A DNA stretch of 64,000 nucleotides from Lachnospiraceae bacterium (GTDB lineage: Bacteria > Bacillota > Clostridia > Lachnospirales > Lachnospiraceae): the NCBI GenBank assembly GCA_009777715.1, contig WRLH01000004.1, forward strand, positions 1-64,000. The letters run 5' to 3'. The notes under the pieces were generated by a model, which worked only from the letters and a program-made list of their open reading frames with translations, had not been told where the DNA came from and ran no database searches. Shown piece by piece: positions 25,092-33,879 of the stretch. Each line of letters opens with the position of its first letter. Position 1 is the first letter of the stretch. The position numbers and the translations under genes are program-made.

Positions 25092-26201
25092 CTAATAAAG
25101 CTCATCATAAATTATGTCGTCTAAAGCCACTATCCGCGCCTTAGTTTTGGCGCTAAGGAGTTTTTTGATATTATAGAAATCATAAACAACCGTAACGATT
25201 ATGACATCGGCAGAATTTAGCCCACTTTCCGGCGAAACGACTTTAATATCCGCATTAAGCTCACCTGCCTTTTGGTCAATTACATAAGCAACATTGATGT
25301 TAATATTTTTTAACTCATCTAATAAATGCCTGCCCAAGATACCCAAGCCATAGATGGCAACGTTTTCATACTTGTTCATTGTAAAAAAATCTTCCAAGGT
25401 CTTGCCCTCTCCCCGGAGCTTGAGCCAAGCATCCATAACCCGGCATTGCGGCCAAGGGAGACTGTGGCTAAACTTTATTCTTTTGGCCAGGCAGTACCAT
25501 ATATGCCGGAAAGGAAAATATTTTTTAAAGATGTTTTCAAATTCGACATATTTCACAAAGTCATTTTTCGGCCGCGCCGACATTCCCCCATGGAGATAAT
25601 TGCTGATCATGATGTCCATGCTCGCCATCGTGCATTTATTTTTGAAGCACTTGATAAACCAATCCGAATCTGCCCTGATGACAAAGTTTTCATCAAAACT
25701 ATATTTAAGCATTATTTCTTTCCGGCAAAAAACTGCCTGATGGTTCGGAGTCCATTTTTCAAAAAAATGCTTCACCATCTTGCTCTGGGAATATTCATGG
25801 AAAATAAAAGCCCTCATCATCTTGTTATTGTTGTCAACGATTATGCTTCTTCCATAATAAATATCTTTTTCTTCGCCGCTATCCATAAACGCAAAAACCT
25901 TGCTTAAGACCTGTGGATTATTAAGAATGTCACCGCTGTTGAGGAATAAGAGGTATTCCCCGGTGCTTCTGTTAATGCCTTTGTTCATTGCGCTATAAAC
26001 ACCGGAATCCGGTTCACTTATCAGCTGAAAATGGGGGTTTTGCTCATATTTTTTGAGGATATCCTTTGTCCCGTCAATAGAATCACCATCAACAATAATC
26101 ATTTCATAATCTGCGTAATTTTGCTCTAGCACGCTTTTAATCGTTTTTTCGATTCTTTTTTTTTCGTTTAGGCAGATCGTAATAATTGAGAATTTCTTCA
26201 T
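25092..26201 (-). CDS. GT2 glycosyltransferase with C-terminal Rossmann-like module
   Basis: A 369-residue protein. Residues 1-215 form a GT-A family 2 domain: FSIITICLNEKKRIEKTIKS, nucleotide-binding VDGDSIDGT, DxD-like SEPDSGVYSAMNKG and LLFLNSGD. Residues 278-369 form a separate small Rossmann-like module starting NVAIYGLGILGRHLLDEL and ending in VALDDIIYDELY. The module and its linker resemble the end of the glycosyltransferase encoded at 26881. It would transfer a sugar from a nucleotide donor in cytoplasmic glycan assembly; donor and acceptor are unknown. A site AAGGTGAAG precedes the ATG. Confidence 0.85.
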   Translation of the reverse strand: MKKFSIITICLNEKKRIEKTIKSVLEQNYADYEMIIVDGDSIDGTKDILKKYEQNPHFQLISEPDSGVYSAMNKGINRSTGEYLLFLNSGDILNNPQVLSKVFAFMDSGEEKDIYYGRSIIVDNNNKMMRAFIFHEYSQSKMVKHFFEKWTPNHQAVFCRKEIMLKYSFDENFVIRADSDWFIKCFKNKCTMASMDIMISNYLHGGMSARPKNDFVKYVEFENIFKKYFPFRHIWYCLAKRIKFSHSLPWPQCRVMDAWLKLRGEGKTLEDFFTMNKYENVAIYGLGILGRHLLDELKNININVAYVIDQKAGELNADIKVVSPESGLNSADVIIVTVVYDFYNIKKLLSAKTKARIVALDDIIYDELY

Positions 26202-26214
26202 GCTTCACCTTCGA

Positions 26215-26433
26215 TCAATCCCAAGCAATTTCATCATGGCTTATGGTCTCGCCGCTGATGAAGTCATGTTCGGCTTCTTCCAAGCGTTTACGTTCAATAG
26301 CAGTCAGCTTTGTAAAATCGCTATCCCAAGCCAGTACCATACGCTTTATCAGCTCGTAGGCTAATGTTTGCTCATTTTCGGGAAGTATGTCAATCAACGC
26401 TGATATTTCATTTGATTTTGATAAAACTGCCAT
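26215..26433 (-). CDS. type II antitoxin, RelB-like
   Basis: A 72-residue protein beginning MAVLSKSNEISALID, followed by a helix with AYELIKRMVLAWDSDFTKLT and an acidic tail (EEAEHDFISGETISHDEIAWD). This is the pattern of antitoxins paired with RelE/ParE toxins in Clostridia: an N-terminal dimer/DNA-binding part and a C-terminal toxin-wrapping part. The start ATG 26433 has a perfect AAAGGAGG about 5 bases upstream, stronger than that of the toxin. It begins 10 bases after the toxin stop, so the order is toxin first. It should neutralise the toxin and may repress the pair. Confidence 0.75.
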   Translation of the reverse strand: MAVLSKSNEISALIDILPENEQTLAYELIKRMVLAWDSDFTKLTAIERKRLEEAEHDFISGETISHDEIAWD

Positions 26434-26443
26434 AGTGCCTCCT

Positions 26444-26707
26444 TTATTTATATATATCACCGCGAGAATCAATGTCGGATATAAACAATATCCGCTCTAA
26501 ATCGGCGTTTAAATAGTAACGGTATACTATACGGTATTTGCCAATGCGCAAGCGGTTAGTACCATTAGTATATCCTTGAAGTGGTTTTATATCGCCTTTA
26601 GGCGGTATTTCTGTTAATCTTTCAATACCTTTTTTGATCCTCTGCTTGGTATTTCGGTCTTGTGAAGAAATAAACTTAGCCGCCTGTTTGGAGTATTCAA
26701 TTTCCAT
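26444..26707 (-). CDS. RelE/ParE-family toxin
   Basis: An 87-residue toxin of the RelE/ParE superfamily: MEIEYSKQAAKFISSQD, a helix pair, then the GTNRLRIGKYRIVYRY strands and FISDIDSRGDIYK. The Arg-x-Gly-x-Tyr-Arg pattern is the RelE core, and the terminal Arg-...-Tyr-Lys matches residues used for ribosome-dependent mRNA cleavage in RelE relatives. The toxin gene precedes its antitoxin, as in HigBA-type order. The pair sits between glycan genes on opposite strands and could stabilise the locus. Confidence 0.85.
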   Translation of the reverse strand: MEIEYSKQAAKFISSQDRNTKQRIKKGIERLTEIPPKGDIKPLQGYTNGTNRLRIGKYRIVYRYYLNADLERILFISDIDSRGDIYK

Positions 26708-26846
26708 TTAACTTTCCTTATAATTAACAACGTAAAGCAAGCACGTTAGCACCTTAAAGAAAGAATATCATGCCCCAAATAAAAAGTCAACGTAATCAAT
26801 TGAAGAAATTTCAGCAAGCAGAAATAAGGCGGCATTTCGATATTCC

Positions 26847-26875
26847 TTGACAAGCAAATAAAAGCTGGCTATCCT
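26847..26875 (+). promoter_or_regulatory. sigma-A promoter giving a nearly leaderless transcript
   Basis: TTGACA (26847-26852), a 17-base spacer and TATCCT (26870-26875). The expected transcription start (about 7 bases past the -10 box) falls on or next to the ATG at 26881. Confidence 0.65.
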
Positions 26876-26880
26876 AAAGC

Positions 26881-28221
26881 ATGAAGAAAAAATTACTTTA
26901 TTGGGGCCATGATTTCCATAAGAAAACAAAATCAACTGCCTTTTTAATTGAAATGCTATCAGAAAAATATGATGTTGATTTAATTACATTTGATCCCTAT
27001 AAAAAAATAAATTATGGCATTGAAATGGCAGAAGGCAAGGCTTATGATGTGCTGGTATGCTTTCAAATCATGCCGCGCCTTGCATGGCTTCTTAGAAAAT
27101 GGCGAATCAGCTACAAAAAAGGCGTGTTTTTCCCGATGTATGATTCGATGATTCCCCTGGCTGAAACTAGCTGGCTGGAATATCTTGATTTTACGATTAT
27201 CAATTTTTCTAAAACCTTGCATGAAAATCTATTGGAAAAAGGCTTTAACTCTTATTATGTCCAATACTTCCCCAAACCAGCTGAAAACATAAAATGGGGC
27301 AATGACAAATCCTTGTTTATTTGGCAGCGGAAAACAAACATAAATATCAATACTGCCTTATCTTTATGTGCCAAAAACCCCCTCGAAAAAATCCATCTCC
27401 ATAAAACGCTTGACCCTTTTGAAGAAGTTCATGCCCCAGAGCCAAACTATGATACTGCCGTCACCTATTCAGAATGGTTTGATGAACCCCGGCAATTATA
27501 TAATATCATGATGGAATCCTCACTTTATCTGGCGCCCCGGCTAAGGGAAGGAATCGGCATGGGCTTTTTGGAAGCAATGGCAATGGGCAGATGTGTAATC
27601 GCCCCCAATAACCCGACCATGAATGAATATATCGAAAATGGGGTGACTGGTTATTTATATGATTTTGACGAACCTAAAGCTATTAATTTTGGCGATATAA
27701 GGGCTATCCAAGAAAAGGCATATGAATATATAGCGGCTGGCTACGAAAAATGGCAACGCCAAAAAGCTAATATCCTTTATTGGATCGAAGAAAAAACCGA
27801 CAACGCCCCAAGCCAAATCACAACCCTCCTTAGTGAGTTTGGCGAAACCATTTATTCAGAAAATAAGTTTAGGGCTTACTTTAGTCTTCTAAGCAGATGG
27901 CTGATCTTAAAAAACAGTAATCGAAAGCTTTCAGATTTTTTTATCCAAAATAATTATCTAAATATTGCGATTTATGGGATGGGTGAAATAGGCGAAAGAT
28001 TAAGCGAAGAATTAAAAGATTCTAAGGTGAATATCTGCTATGCAATTGACAGCAATATCAAATCCCACCCTTGGCTTAGGGTAATTAGCCTAAATGACCC
28101 TTTCCCTAAGGTTGATTTAATCGTCGTGACCCCATTTTATGAGTTCGAGCTGATTAAAGAAAAACTGTTGGAAAAGTCCGAAATGGAAATAATTTCCATT
28201 AATGATATTATAATGCCATAA
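26881..28221 (+). CDS. GT-B glycosyltransferase (family 1/4-like) with C-terminal Rossmann-like module
   Basis: A 446-residue protein, the only plus-strand gene in the left glycan arm. Residues 1-300 look like a GT-B enzyme: N-terminal LLYWGHDFHKKTKSTAFL and a donor-binding region with APRLREGIGMGFLEAMAMG and VIAPNNPTMNEYIENGVTG, similar to CgeB-like and GT4 proteins. Residues 359-446 carry the extra module LNIAIYGMGEIGERLSEEL ... FYEFELIKEKL ... ISINDIIMP, close in sequence to the end of the GT2 gene at 25092. No clear Shine-Dalgarno site precedes the ATG, and the promoter position suggests a leaderless message. Confidence 0.75.
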   Translation: MKKKLLYWGHDFHKKTKSTAFLIEMLSEKYDVDLITFDPYKKINYGIEMAEGKAYDVLVCFQIMPRLAWLLRKWRISYKKGVFFPMYDSMIPLAETSWLEYLDFTIINFSKTLHENLLEKGFNSYYVQYFPKPAENIKWGNDKSLFIWQRKTNININTALSLCAKNPLEKIHLHKTLDPFEEVHAPEPNYDTAVTYSEWFDEPRQLYNIMMESSLYLAPRLREGIGMGFLEAMAMGRCVIAPNNPTMNEYIENGVTGYLYDFDEPKAINFGDIRAIQEKAYEYIAAGYEKWQRQKANILYWIEEKTDNAPSQITTLLSEFGETIYSENKFRAYFSLLSRWLILKNSNRKLSDFFIQNNYLNIAIYGMGEIGERLSEELKDSKVNICYAIDSNIKSHPWLRVISLNDPFPKVDLIVVTPFYEFELIKEKLLEKSEMEIISINDIIMP

Positions 28222-28230
28222 ATCCACACG

Positions 28231-28276
28231 CACGAGCCAATTAAATCATTCAAGGGAAATGCGAAGCAAATTTATA
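28231..28276. repeat. dispersed intergenic repeat A, copy 2
   Basis: Starts CACGAGCCAATTAAATC and aligns with 4998-5045 apart from two single-base gaps and a few substitutions. It overlaps the 3' end of the reductase gene and supplies that protein's last residues (KFASHFP) and stop. Confidence 0.75.
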
Positions 28277-29221
28277 TGATACCATATCCTTAATTGATTG
28301 CTCCAACGAAATTTTTGGCTTCCAGCCCAGCTCATCACGGATTTTGAAATTTTCGCCAATTATGATTTTATTATCATTTGGCCGGACATAATCAGCATTT
28401 ACTTTCGTGTCAACTTGAACATCAAGAAGGCTGGCGATTAGCTCAATCATTTCACTTAGCATTACGCCCCGCCCAGAGCAAACATTATAAATCTCACCTT
28501 TTCTGCCATTCATTAATAATAAATAATATGCCCTGACAACATCTCTCACATCGGTAAAATCCCTGACAATGCCAATGTCCCCGGTTTCAATTGTTCCTGC
28601 TTTTAAATTACTTGCTTTTATTTCCGCAATCCTTTTGATAAAGCTTGGCACAACAAACCGCTCGTCCTGCCTTGGCCCGATATGGTTAAAAGAGCGAGTC
28701 AAAACTATCTCCAAACCGTAGCTTTCTGCAAATACCTTTGCCAGCAGCTCTTGGGAAACCCGCGCCACCGCATAAGGGCTTATCGGGCGGACCTGCTGCC
28801 TTTCCTTTAAAGGAATATCAAGCTTGGTGACATCGCCGTACTGTTCTGATGAACCAATCGATAAAATTCTGACTTTCTGCTTAGATTCCCTGACCACCGA
28901 TGTCATGTTCAAAAATATATTCGTATTGTTGGCAAAGCTTTCAACCGGATAATTCCAGCTATAAGCTACGCTGCTGAAAGAAGCTAGGTGCAAGATATAG
29001 TTCGGCTTAAAGTCATGAAAAACTTGGCGAAAATCAGCAATGTTTAATAAATCAAGCGGAACGAACTTGACCAGGAGAATATTTTTATACTGCAAATAAT
29101 CAAATTCAGGCTCTTTGCTGTCAATGCCCAAAACTTCCATTTCGATTTTATTAAGCGCAAGATATTCCAAAAAATATCTGCCAACAAACCCCGAAAAACC
29201 TGTTATTAATAATTTGTCCAA
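28250..29221 (-). CDS. NAD(P)-dependent sugar-nucleotide reductase, GDP-6-deoxy-mannose reductase-like
   Basis: A 323-residue extended SDR. The NAD(P) motif is TGFSGFVGRYF at residues 8-18, followed by LHLASFSSVAYSW, the catalytic-Ser strand SIGSSEQYGD, SPYAVARVSQELL, and TRSFNHIGPRQDERFVVPSF, a hallmark of GDP-mannose dehydratase/RMD proteins. YxxxK is YxxxR here, which as I recall is also found in RMD enzymes. It would reduce GDP-4-keto-6-deoxymannose to GDP-rhamnose; no dehydratase gene is in the window. The start is TTG at 29221, 4 bases after the previous stop. The C-terminus is formed by repeat A. Confidence 0.75.
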   Translation of the reverse strand: MDKLLITGFSGFVGRYFLEYLALNKIEMEVLGIDSKEPEFDYLQYKNILLVKFVPLDLLNIADFRQVFHDFKPNYILHLASFSSVAYSWNYPVESFANNTNIFLNMTSVVRESKQKVRILSIGSSEQYGDVTKLDIPLKERQQVRPISPYAVARVSQELLAKVFAESYGLEIVLTRSFNHIGPRQDERFVVPSFIKRIAEIKASNLKAGTIETGDIGIVRDFTDVRDVVRAYYLLLMNGRKGEIYNVCSGRGVMLSEMIELIASLLDVQVDTKVNADYVRPNDNKIIIGENFKIRDELGWKPKISLEQSIKDMVSYKFASHFP

Positions 29222-29225
29222 TTAC

Positions 29226-31760
29226 CTAACCTACAACTTCCTTTTTAATTTTCTCATAAATATTTTTTCCGGCCGTGCCGTCTTTATTAATGCTATAATT
29301 CAAGAATTTTTCTTTTTGCTTTTCATTAATGCCATTTTCAAAAAGAGAGGTGAAAAAGTCAGCGATATTGCCAATGTTGTTTTCAAAATAGGCATCTTTA
29401 TTATCATTATTATTTAAAAAGTCTGCAAAATACTCACCAAAACGTGATTTAATGCTTGCTCTTTCGAGTTTAAACTTGTGCGGGGTAATCTGGCCGGAGA
29501 TTTTGTCAAGCTCATAAATAGTTGAGTTAAAGACGGCATAAGCAAATACTTTATCATTTATTTCTTTTACTAAATATTCCGCTTTAACCTTTTTATCTTC
29601 GGGAATGGGCATATCTTTAAAATCGCTGAAGATTTGCGTTTCTTTATCAAATTTCAGAATCATTCTCCCAAGGCAGGGAAATAGCAATAGGTAACTGCCG
29701 AAATCAACCATTTTTGTAAAAGTATATTCTTTTTCCAATAGCAAAAAGGGGATCAAGTATTCTTCGTAAACATTCGTTTGGTGATTCCATCTATAAAGCT
29801 TTCCATTTTTTTCACCAAGCAGCCAGTAATCGTTTCCATCAAAAGCAGCCAGCAAGGAATTTTTTATGATTGGATTCGCCGTGATAAACTCAACTTTCTT
29901 AGTAACTAATGAATAACGGATAAGCTGCTCACATTCCCTCATTAACAAATAAACCTGGCCGTCTGCGCTTACTTCACTTAGATGTAAACGGAATTTTACA
30001 TAATCTCTGTTTTTTAGATATGCGCCAATGCTGTCATAAAGCGCGGTATCATAGCTCACCTCAAGGCTATTTAAATTAAGGACAATCAATGCTTTTGCAT
30101 AAGAAGAAAAGCAGTACAATTTATCTTGATAAAACACCGTTTCATAAATTGCAAATCCGCTCCAATCAGCCTTGATGAGAACTTTTTCATCAAGCAAAAT
30201 TACAGTTTGCTTTTTGGTTTTCCGGTTGTAAATTAGAATCTCAGAAACAAAATATGGCAAAAATATCACTAAATCCCCAGCACAAAAGCTTGATAAATAT
30301 CTAAAGGCTGATTCCTTTTCCGCGCCAAAATATCTAGGGGTTTTCCCATAGCGGAATAAATAGCTGGCTAAGTTTTGCTGTAAGTCGATTGAATATATCC
30401 GGTTGGTTGTTAGCTCACAGCCCCAAATACTGCCGTCATCATCAATTGTAAAACATGGGATGCTTGGATGGATTTCTACACTTAAATCCTCATGATTCTG
30501 GACAATAACTGGCTTTCCGGTCATTCCATACATAATGGCGAGAGAACTGCCATCGCCATAATACCCATCGGAGAAAGCTAAGGCCCTGTGTAAATCCGGT
30601 GAATCATCATAGATTCCATTTCCGCTCTTTTGATACTCTTCCACAATTGCCTGATATTCATTGACTAATTGGGGACGCATTGATTCCAAAGTCGATAAGC
30701 TAAGCGGATGCGGCCGCCAAAGCAAAATAGCATTTTCGTTTTCTTTAAAGCAGGAAAAAACATAACGCAGCTTATCGAAACTTTTGTTATCACCCTTTAG
30801 AAGCCCGGCAATGGTTGTATTATAAAAGATGACTTTTTTTTCTATGTTTTCCCATTCAGATGGAAGCTGGAAATCAGTCTTTTTCTTATTCATTATTGCG
30901 TCAAACTTGGGACTGCCAAGAGCAAGGAACTTATCTTCGGCTAAACCAAATCGGCCAGATACACCATTACTTTTTTCAAAATTTTTATAGTGCTTTAGAT
31001 ATTCTTTTTTAATTTTTTCTGATTGTGCAATCACTTTATGGGCATAAATGGTCGCTGGCAGGACCGCGAAATGATCTTCAAGCTCATCATCGGTGATAAA
31101 ATATGGGACGTAGACCAGCATATCCGTATAGTTCCTTAGTTTTTCAGCATAAAACTCCGGGTGGACGCTGGTGACATAATTGGCATTATCATAAGGATTA
31201 TGAATAAAAATAATGTCGGGCTGACGCTCTTTTATGTCATAACTTTTATAGTCAACTACGGGGACATCGTCCGGGTATTCATCTTTTTCGTAATGGACTA
31301 AACCCAGTTCACCATTCGGGCTCTTGTCATGATAAGGAATCGGCATAACATATGCTTCGCAGTCCGGGTCATCGTTAAAAGCAAGCCATATTGATTCAAA
31401 AGAATCAAACATACTGGCTTTATAGGGCAAAAAAATGACTTCCAGCGTTGTTTTGATGTCATTTTTGATGCTATTGATGATTTTTAGTTGCTGTCGCTCA
31501 AGCTTCTTAAAAATGCCAGGGTCATTGACTGGTTCGGTCAACGAAAGGCTTGCATGATACAATAATTCGCAGTATTCCTCAAGATATTTTACGCTGATAT
31601 GGCCTTCCCCCTCTGCTTCCTCAATGTAATTGCCGATTTCAATTGCCCCCTCTTGGCAGTCGGCAAGCAAATTGGGGGAAGCTAGTTTCTTAGCTTCCTG
31701 CATTGTCGATAAAAGGGTCTCCATTAATTCAAGGATAAGTTTTTTATGGTATTTGCGCAT
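29226..31760 (-). CDS. CDP-glycerol glycerophosphotransferase-like protein with C-terminal propeller-like region
   Basis: An 844-residue protein. Residues 1-110 are helical. Residues about 110-460 resemble the GT-B fold of CDP-glycerol glycerophosphotransferases used in teichoic-acid-type polymers: VIFLPYKASMFDSFESIW, GSPKFDAIM, VIFYNTTIAGLL, ILLWRPHPL and SDGYYGDGSSLAIMYGMTGKPVI. Residues 480-790 are repeating beta segments (IYSIDLQQNL, LVIFLPYF, KLYCFSSYAKALIVLNL, DYWLLGEKNGKLYRWNH) consistent with a beta-propeller. The substrate could be CDP-glycerol, CDP-ribitol or another nucleotide-linked group. AAGGAG lies only 3 bases from the ATG. Confidence 0.65.
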   Translation of the reverse strand: MRKYHKKLILELMETLLSTMQEAKKLASPNLLADCQEGAIEIGNYIEEAEGEGHISVKYLEEYCELLYHASLSLTEPVNDPGIFKKLERQQLKIINSIKNDIKTTLEVIFLPYKASMFDSFESIWLAFNDDPDCEAYVMPIPYHDKSPNGELGLVHYEKDEYPDDVPVVDYKSYDIKERQPDIIFIHNPYDNANYVTSVHPEFYAEKLRNYTDMLVYVPYFITDDELEDHFAVLPATIYAHKVIAQSEKIKKEYLKHYKNFEKSNGVSGRFGLAEDKFLALGSPKFDAIMNKKKTDFQLPSEWENIEKKVIFYNTTIAGLLKGDNKSFDKLRYVFSCFKENENAILLWRPHPLSLSTLESMRPQLVNEYQAIVEEYQKSGNGIYDDSPDLHRALAFSDGYYGDGSSLAIMYGMTGKPVIVQNHEDLSVEIHPSIPCFTIDDDGSIWGCELTTNRIYSIDLQQNLASYLFRYGKTPRYFGAEKESAFRYLSSFCAGDLVIFLPYFVSEILIYNRKTKKQTVILLDEKVLIKADWSGFAIYETVFYQDKLYCFSSYAKALIVLNLNSLEVSYDTALYDSIGAYLKNRDYVKFRLHLSEVSADGQVYLLMRECEQLIRYSLVTKKVEFITANPIIKNSLLAAFDGNDYWLLGEKNGKLYRWNHQTNVYEEYLIPFLLLEKEYTFTKMVDFGSYLLLFPCLGRMILKFDKETQIFSDFKDMPIPEDKKVKAEYLVKEINDKVFAYAVFNSTIYELDKISGQITPHKFKLERASIKSRFGEYFADFLNNNDNKDAYFENNIGNIADFFTSLFENGINEKQKEKFLNYSINKDGTAGKNIYEKIKKEVVG

Positions 31761-31771
31761 ATGCTCCTTTT

Positions 31772-32560
31772 TTAATCCTGCTCCTTTTTTAAGTATATCA
31801 TATCTGAAAATGCCTTGCTTTTTTCACTATTTTTTGCCCAATAAAATTGCTTTTGTTCATGGCTTCCCCCAAATATGTCTTGGGGCAAATTATCATGTTC
31901 CGAAAATAAATGCAATCCGTCATTTATATAATAATAATGAAGCTTAAAAATATCCGCAAGATACTTTAATGTCCGCTTGCTGTAAAATGAAATGTGCTGG
32001 CCGGATTCAAATGTGTAATACCACCAGTCTTTCCCTTTTGCTTCAAAATCATTATCATAAATAAGTGTTGAGAATAATATATTTGGGCAATATGATAACA
32101 TCTTTTTTAATTCAGTAATTGGGTCGTCAAAATGCTCAAATACTTCAAACGCGGTCAAAACAAAAATATCCTGGCTTGAATGCTCGAATCCTCGTGCAAG
32201 CAAATTCTGCGAGTATTTATCATGCCAATAAAAATCCCAGCCCAAATCCCTCATCATCCTTGTAAAAATGCCATATCCGCCAGCAAAATCCAAAAAAGAC
32301 CCATCCGATTTAATAAATTTAAATTCTGCGAGCTTATTCAAAATATAATTCGTTTCTACGCTCATCGAATGGTTTCTGCGCATAATGCCTGTATCGTATC
32401 TCGATATTGCATCATCGTAAGCTTCTTTTATCCAAAAGGGAGGCCCTGTAAAAACTAAGCCGCATTTAAGGCATTGGTAGTATGCCACTTCGTATTTATT
32501 AAGAACTAAAGATGAGAATATTTGATTATTTATTGTACTGGTGCAAATCTTACATTCCAT
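31772..32560 (-). CDS. class I SAM-dependent methyltransferase with N-terminal zinc ribbon
   Basis: A 262-residue protein. A four-Cys cluster opens it (CKICTS at residues 3-8 and CLKCGLVF near 31-38), as in the sugar C-methyltransferase/TylF-CloN6-like group of glycan enzymes. The methyltransferase core follows: SAM motif FLDFAGGYGIFTRMM near residue 88 and VLTAFEVFEHFDDP (motif II region). It is truncated compared with 400-residue sugar C-methyltransferases, lacking their C-terminal domain. It would methylate a sugar nucleotide or glycan chain. AAAGGAAGA precedes the ATG, and it sits 11 bases upstream of the 29226 gene in the operon. Confidence 0.8.
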   Translation of the reverse strand: MECKICTSTINNQIFSSLVLNKYEVAYYQCLKCGLVFTGPPFWIKEAYDDAISRYDTGIMRRNHSMSVETNYILNKLAEFKFIKSDGSFLDFAGGYGIFTRMMRDLGWDFYWHDKYSQNLLARGFEHSSQDIFVLTAFEVFEHFDDPITELKKMLSYCPNILFSTLIYDNDFEAKGKDWWYYTFESGQHISFYSKRTLKYLADIFKLHYYYINDGLHLFSEHDNLPQDIFGGSHEQKQFYWAKNSEKSKAFSDMIYLKKEQD

Positions 32561-32572
32561 AAAAATCTTCCT

Positions 32573-33862
32573 TTATCCCAGCAGCCAACTTGCCAAACTG
32601 TCCCGATATTTCCATGACTTCATTCCACAATAAAAATAATAATCGTTAATGCCCATCTCTTCTAATTGGACGGCAATTTCTTTTTCATAATTTACGCTAG
32701 TGATAAGGACTGCTGCTTTATCTTTAATTGATAGAATTTCTTCTGGTTTTTTTATGATTAAGCCCTTAAATGATTGCCCATGTTTTAGGCTGTCATTATC
32801 GGCAATAAAGATTGGCAGCTCGCGCCAGCCTTCATTATCAAGATATTCCCTTGCCATCTCTCCCGCGCCAAACAGGACAATCCGCTTTTTTTCATTCAGA
32901 AGCTTCCGGAAACTATATGGATTTTTTCTTTTATTTAGATATTCTATATCGTAATTCTTGGAAAAAAGCTTAAGGATCAAAATGAGCCTGGCATAATGCC
33001 ATTTATCCCCGCTTAATGAAATAAGCCTAAGATATGCTTCAAAAGGTAAGTCACGGCAATATAGCAATAACCAGCGGAACAGAAACTCGAACGTAAAATT
33101 TGGCTCATAATGCTTCCGCACATGATTTTCTAATCTTAAAAAATAGCATATCCTCGCATAATTCCAATACTTATTATTAAGATGAATCGAACTGAAATTA
33201 ACGCCGCCTTCTTTCCTTGTTACCCGCCGGACTGAAAATTCGTCCGCCATCCGGTAAATATTACCCTTAACTAAACAAAGTATTTCAACCGTGGTGTCCC
33301 CAATGCTATTGCTTGCTTGATATAAAATTTTGAACTTTTCAGCAGTAAACAAATTGCGGATAAAAAGAGTTGAGGCATGGCCTGTTCTTACGCCTTTTTT
33401 AAAATCAGCCAAACTAATCCCTTGAGGATATTTTTTGCTGTCAACATATAATTGTTTGTCATCATAAAACTTACCATCATCATCAATACAGATATTGACC
33501 CCTGTACAAGCTGAATATTCCGGGTTCTTTTCCAAAAAATTATATTGCTTTTTTAGTTTGTGGTTATCAATCCAATAATCATCACCCTCAAGAAAAGCGA
33601 CATAATTTCCCGTTGCCTTTGACAAAGCATAATAGCAGTTTTTGGTCAGATGATTGCTGTTTTGCTTCCGAAAAAACGTCTTAAGCCGGCCCGGATAGCG
33701 TCTTTTATAATCACGGATGACATTTTGCGTATTATCTGTTGACGCATCGTCAAAGATAAGCAGCTCAACCGGAACGTCAATTTCTTGGTTAAGCACACTT
33801 TCAAGGGCCTGGCCAATATATTCTTCATGATTGTAAGTAAGGATTATTACGGTTATTTTCAT
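32573..33862 (-). CDS. GT2 glycosyltransferase with C-terminal Rossmann-like module
   Basis: A 429-residue protein. Residues 1-230 form a GT-A family 2 domain: VIILTYNHEEYIGQALESVL, LLIFDDASTDNT, VAFLEGDDYWID. Residues 230-310 are an unassigned helical part. Residues about 322-429 are the additional Rossmann-like module: RIVLFGAGEMAREYLDNE, ELPIFIADND and AAVLITSVNYEKEIAVQLEEMG. ATG 33862 is preferred, 9 bases after AGGAGC. An ATG at 33886 would overlap the FkbM gene without a site. It likely adds a sugar in the same pathway as the other module-bearing enzymes. Confidence 0.85.
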   Translation of the reverse strand: MKITVIILTYNHEEYIGQALESVLNQEIDVPVELLIFDDASTDNTQNVIRDYKRRYPGRLKTFFRKQNSNHLTKNCYYALSKATGNYVAFLEGDDYWIDNHKLKKQYNFLEKNPEYSACTGVNICIDDDGKFYDDKQLYVDSKKYPQGISLADFKKGVRTGHASTLFIRNLFTAEKFKILYQASNSIGDTTVEILCLVKGNIYRMADEFSVRRVTRKEGGVNFSSIHLNNKYWNYARICYFLRLENHVRKHYEPNFTFEFLFRWLLLYCRDLPFEAYLRLISLSGDKWHYARLILILKLFSKNYDIEYLNKRKNPYSFRKLLNEKKRIVLFGAGEMAREYLDNEGWRELPIFIADNDSLKHGQSFKGLIIKKPEEILSIKDKAAVLITSVNYEKEIAVQLEEMGINDYYFYCGMKSWKYRDSLASWLLG

Positions 33863-33879
33863 AAGGTAAGCTCCTGCCA

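Noticed and set aside
25326..25907. 193-residue plus-strand frame opposite the GT2 gene
   Set aside because: It lies entirely inside a well-supported glycosyltransferase on the other strand and has no recognisable domain.
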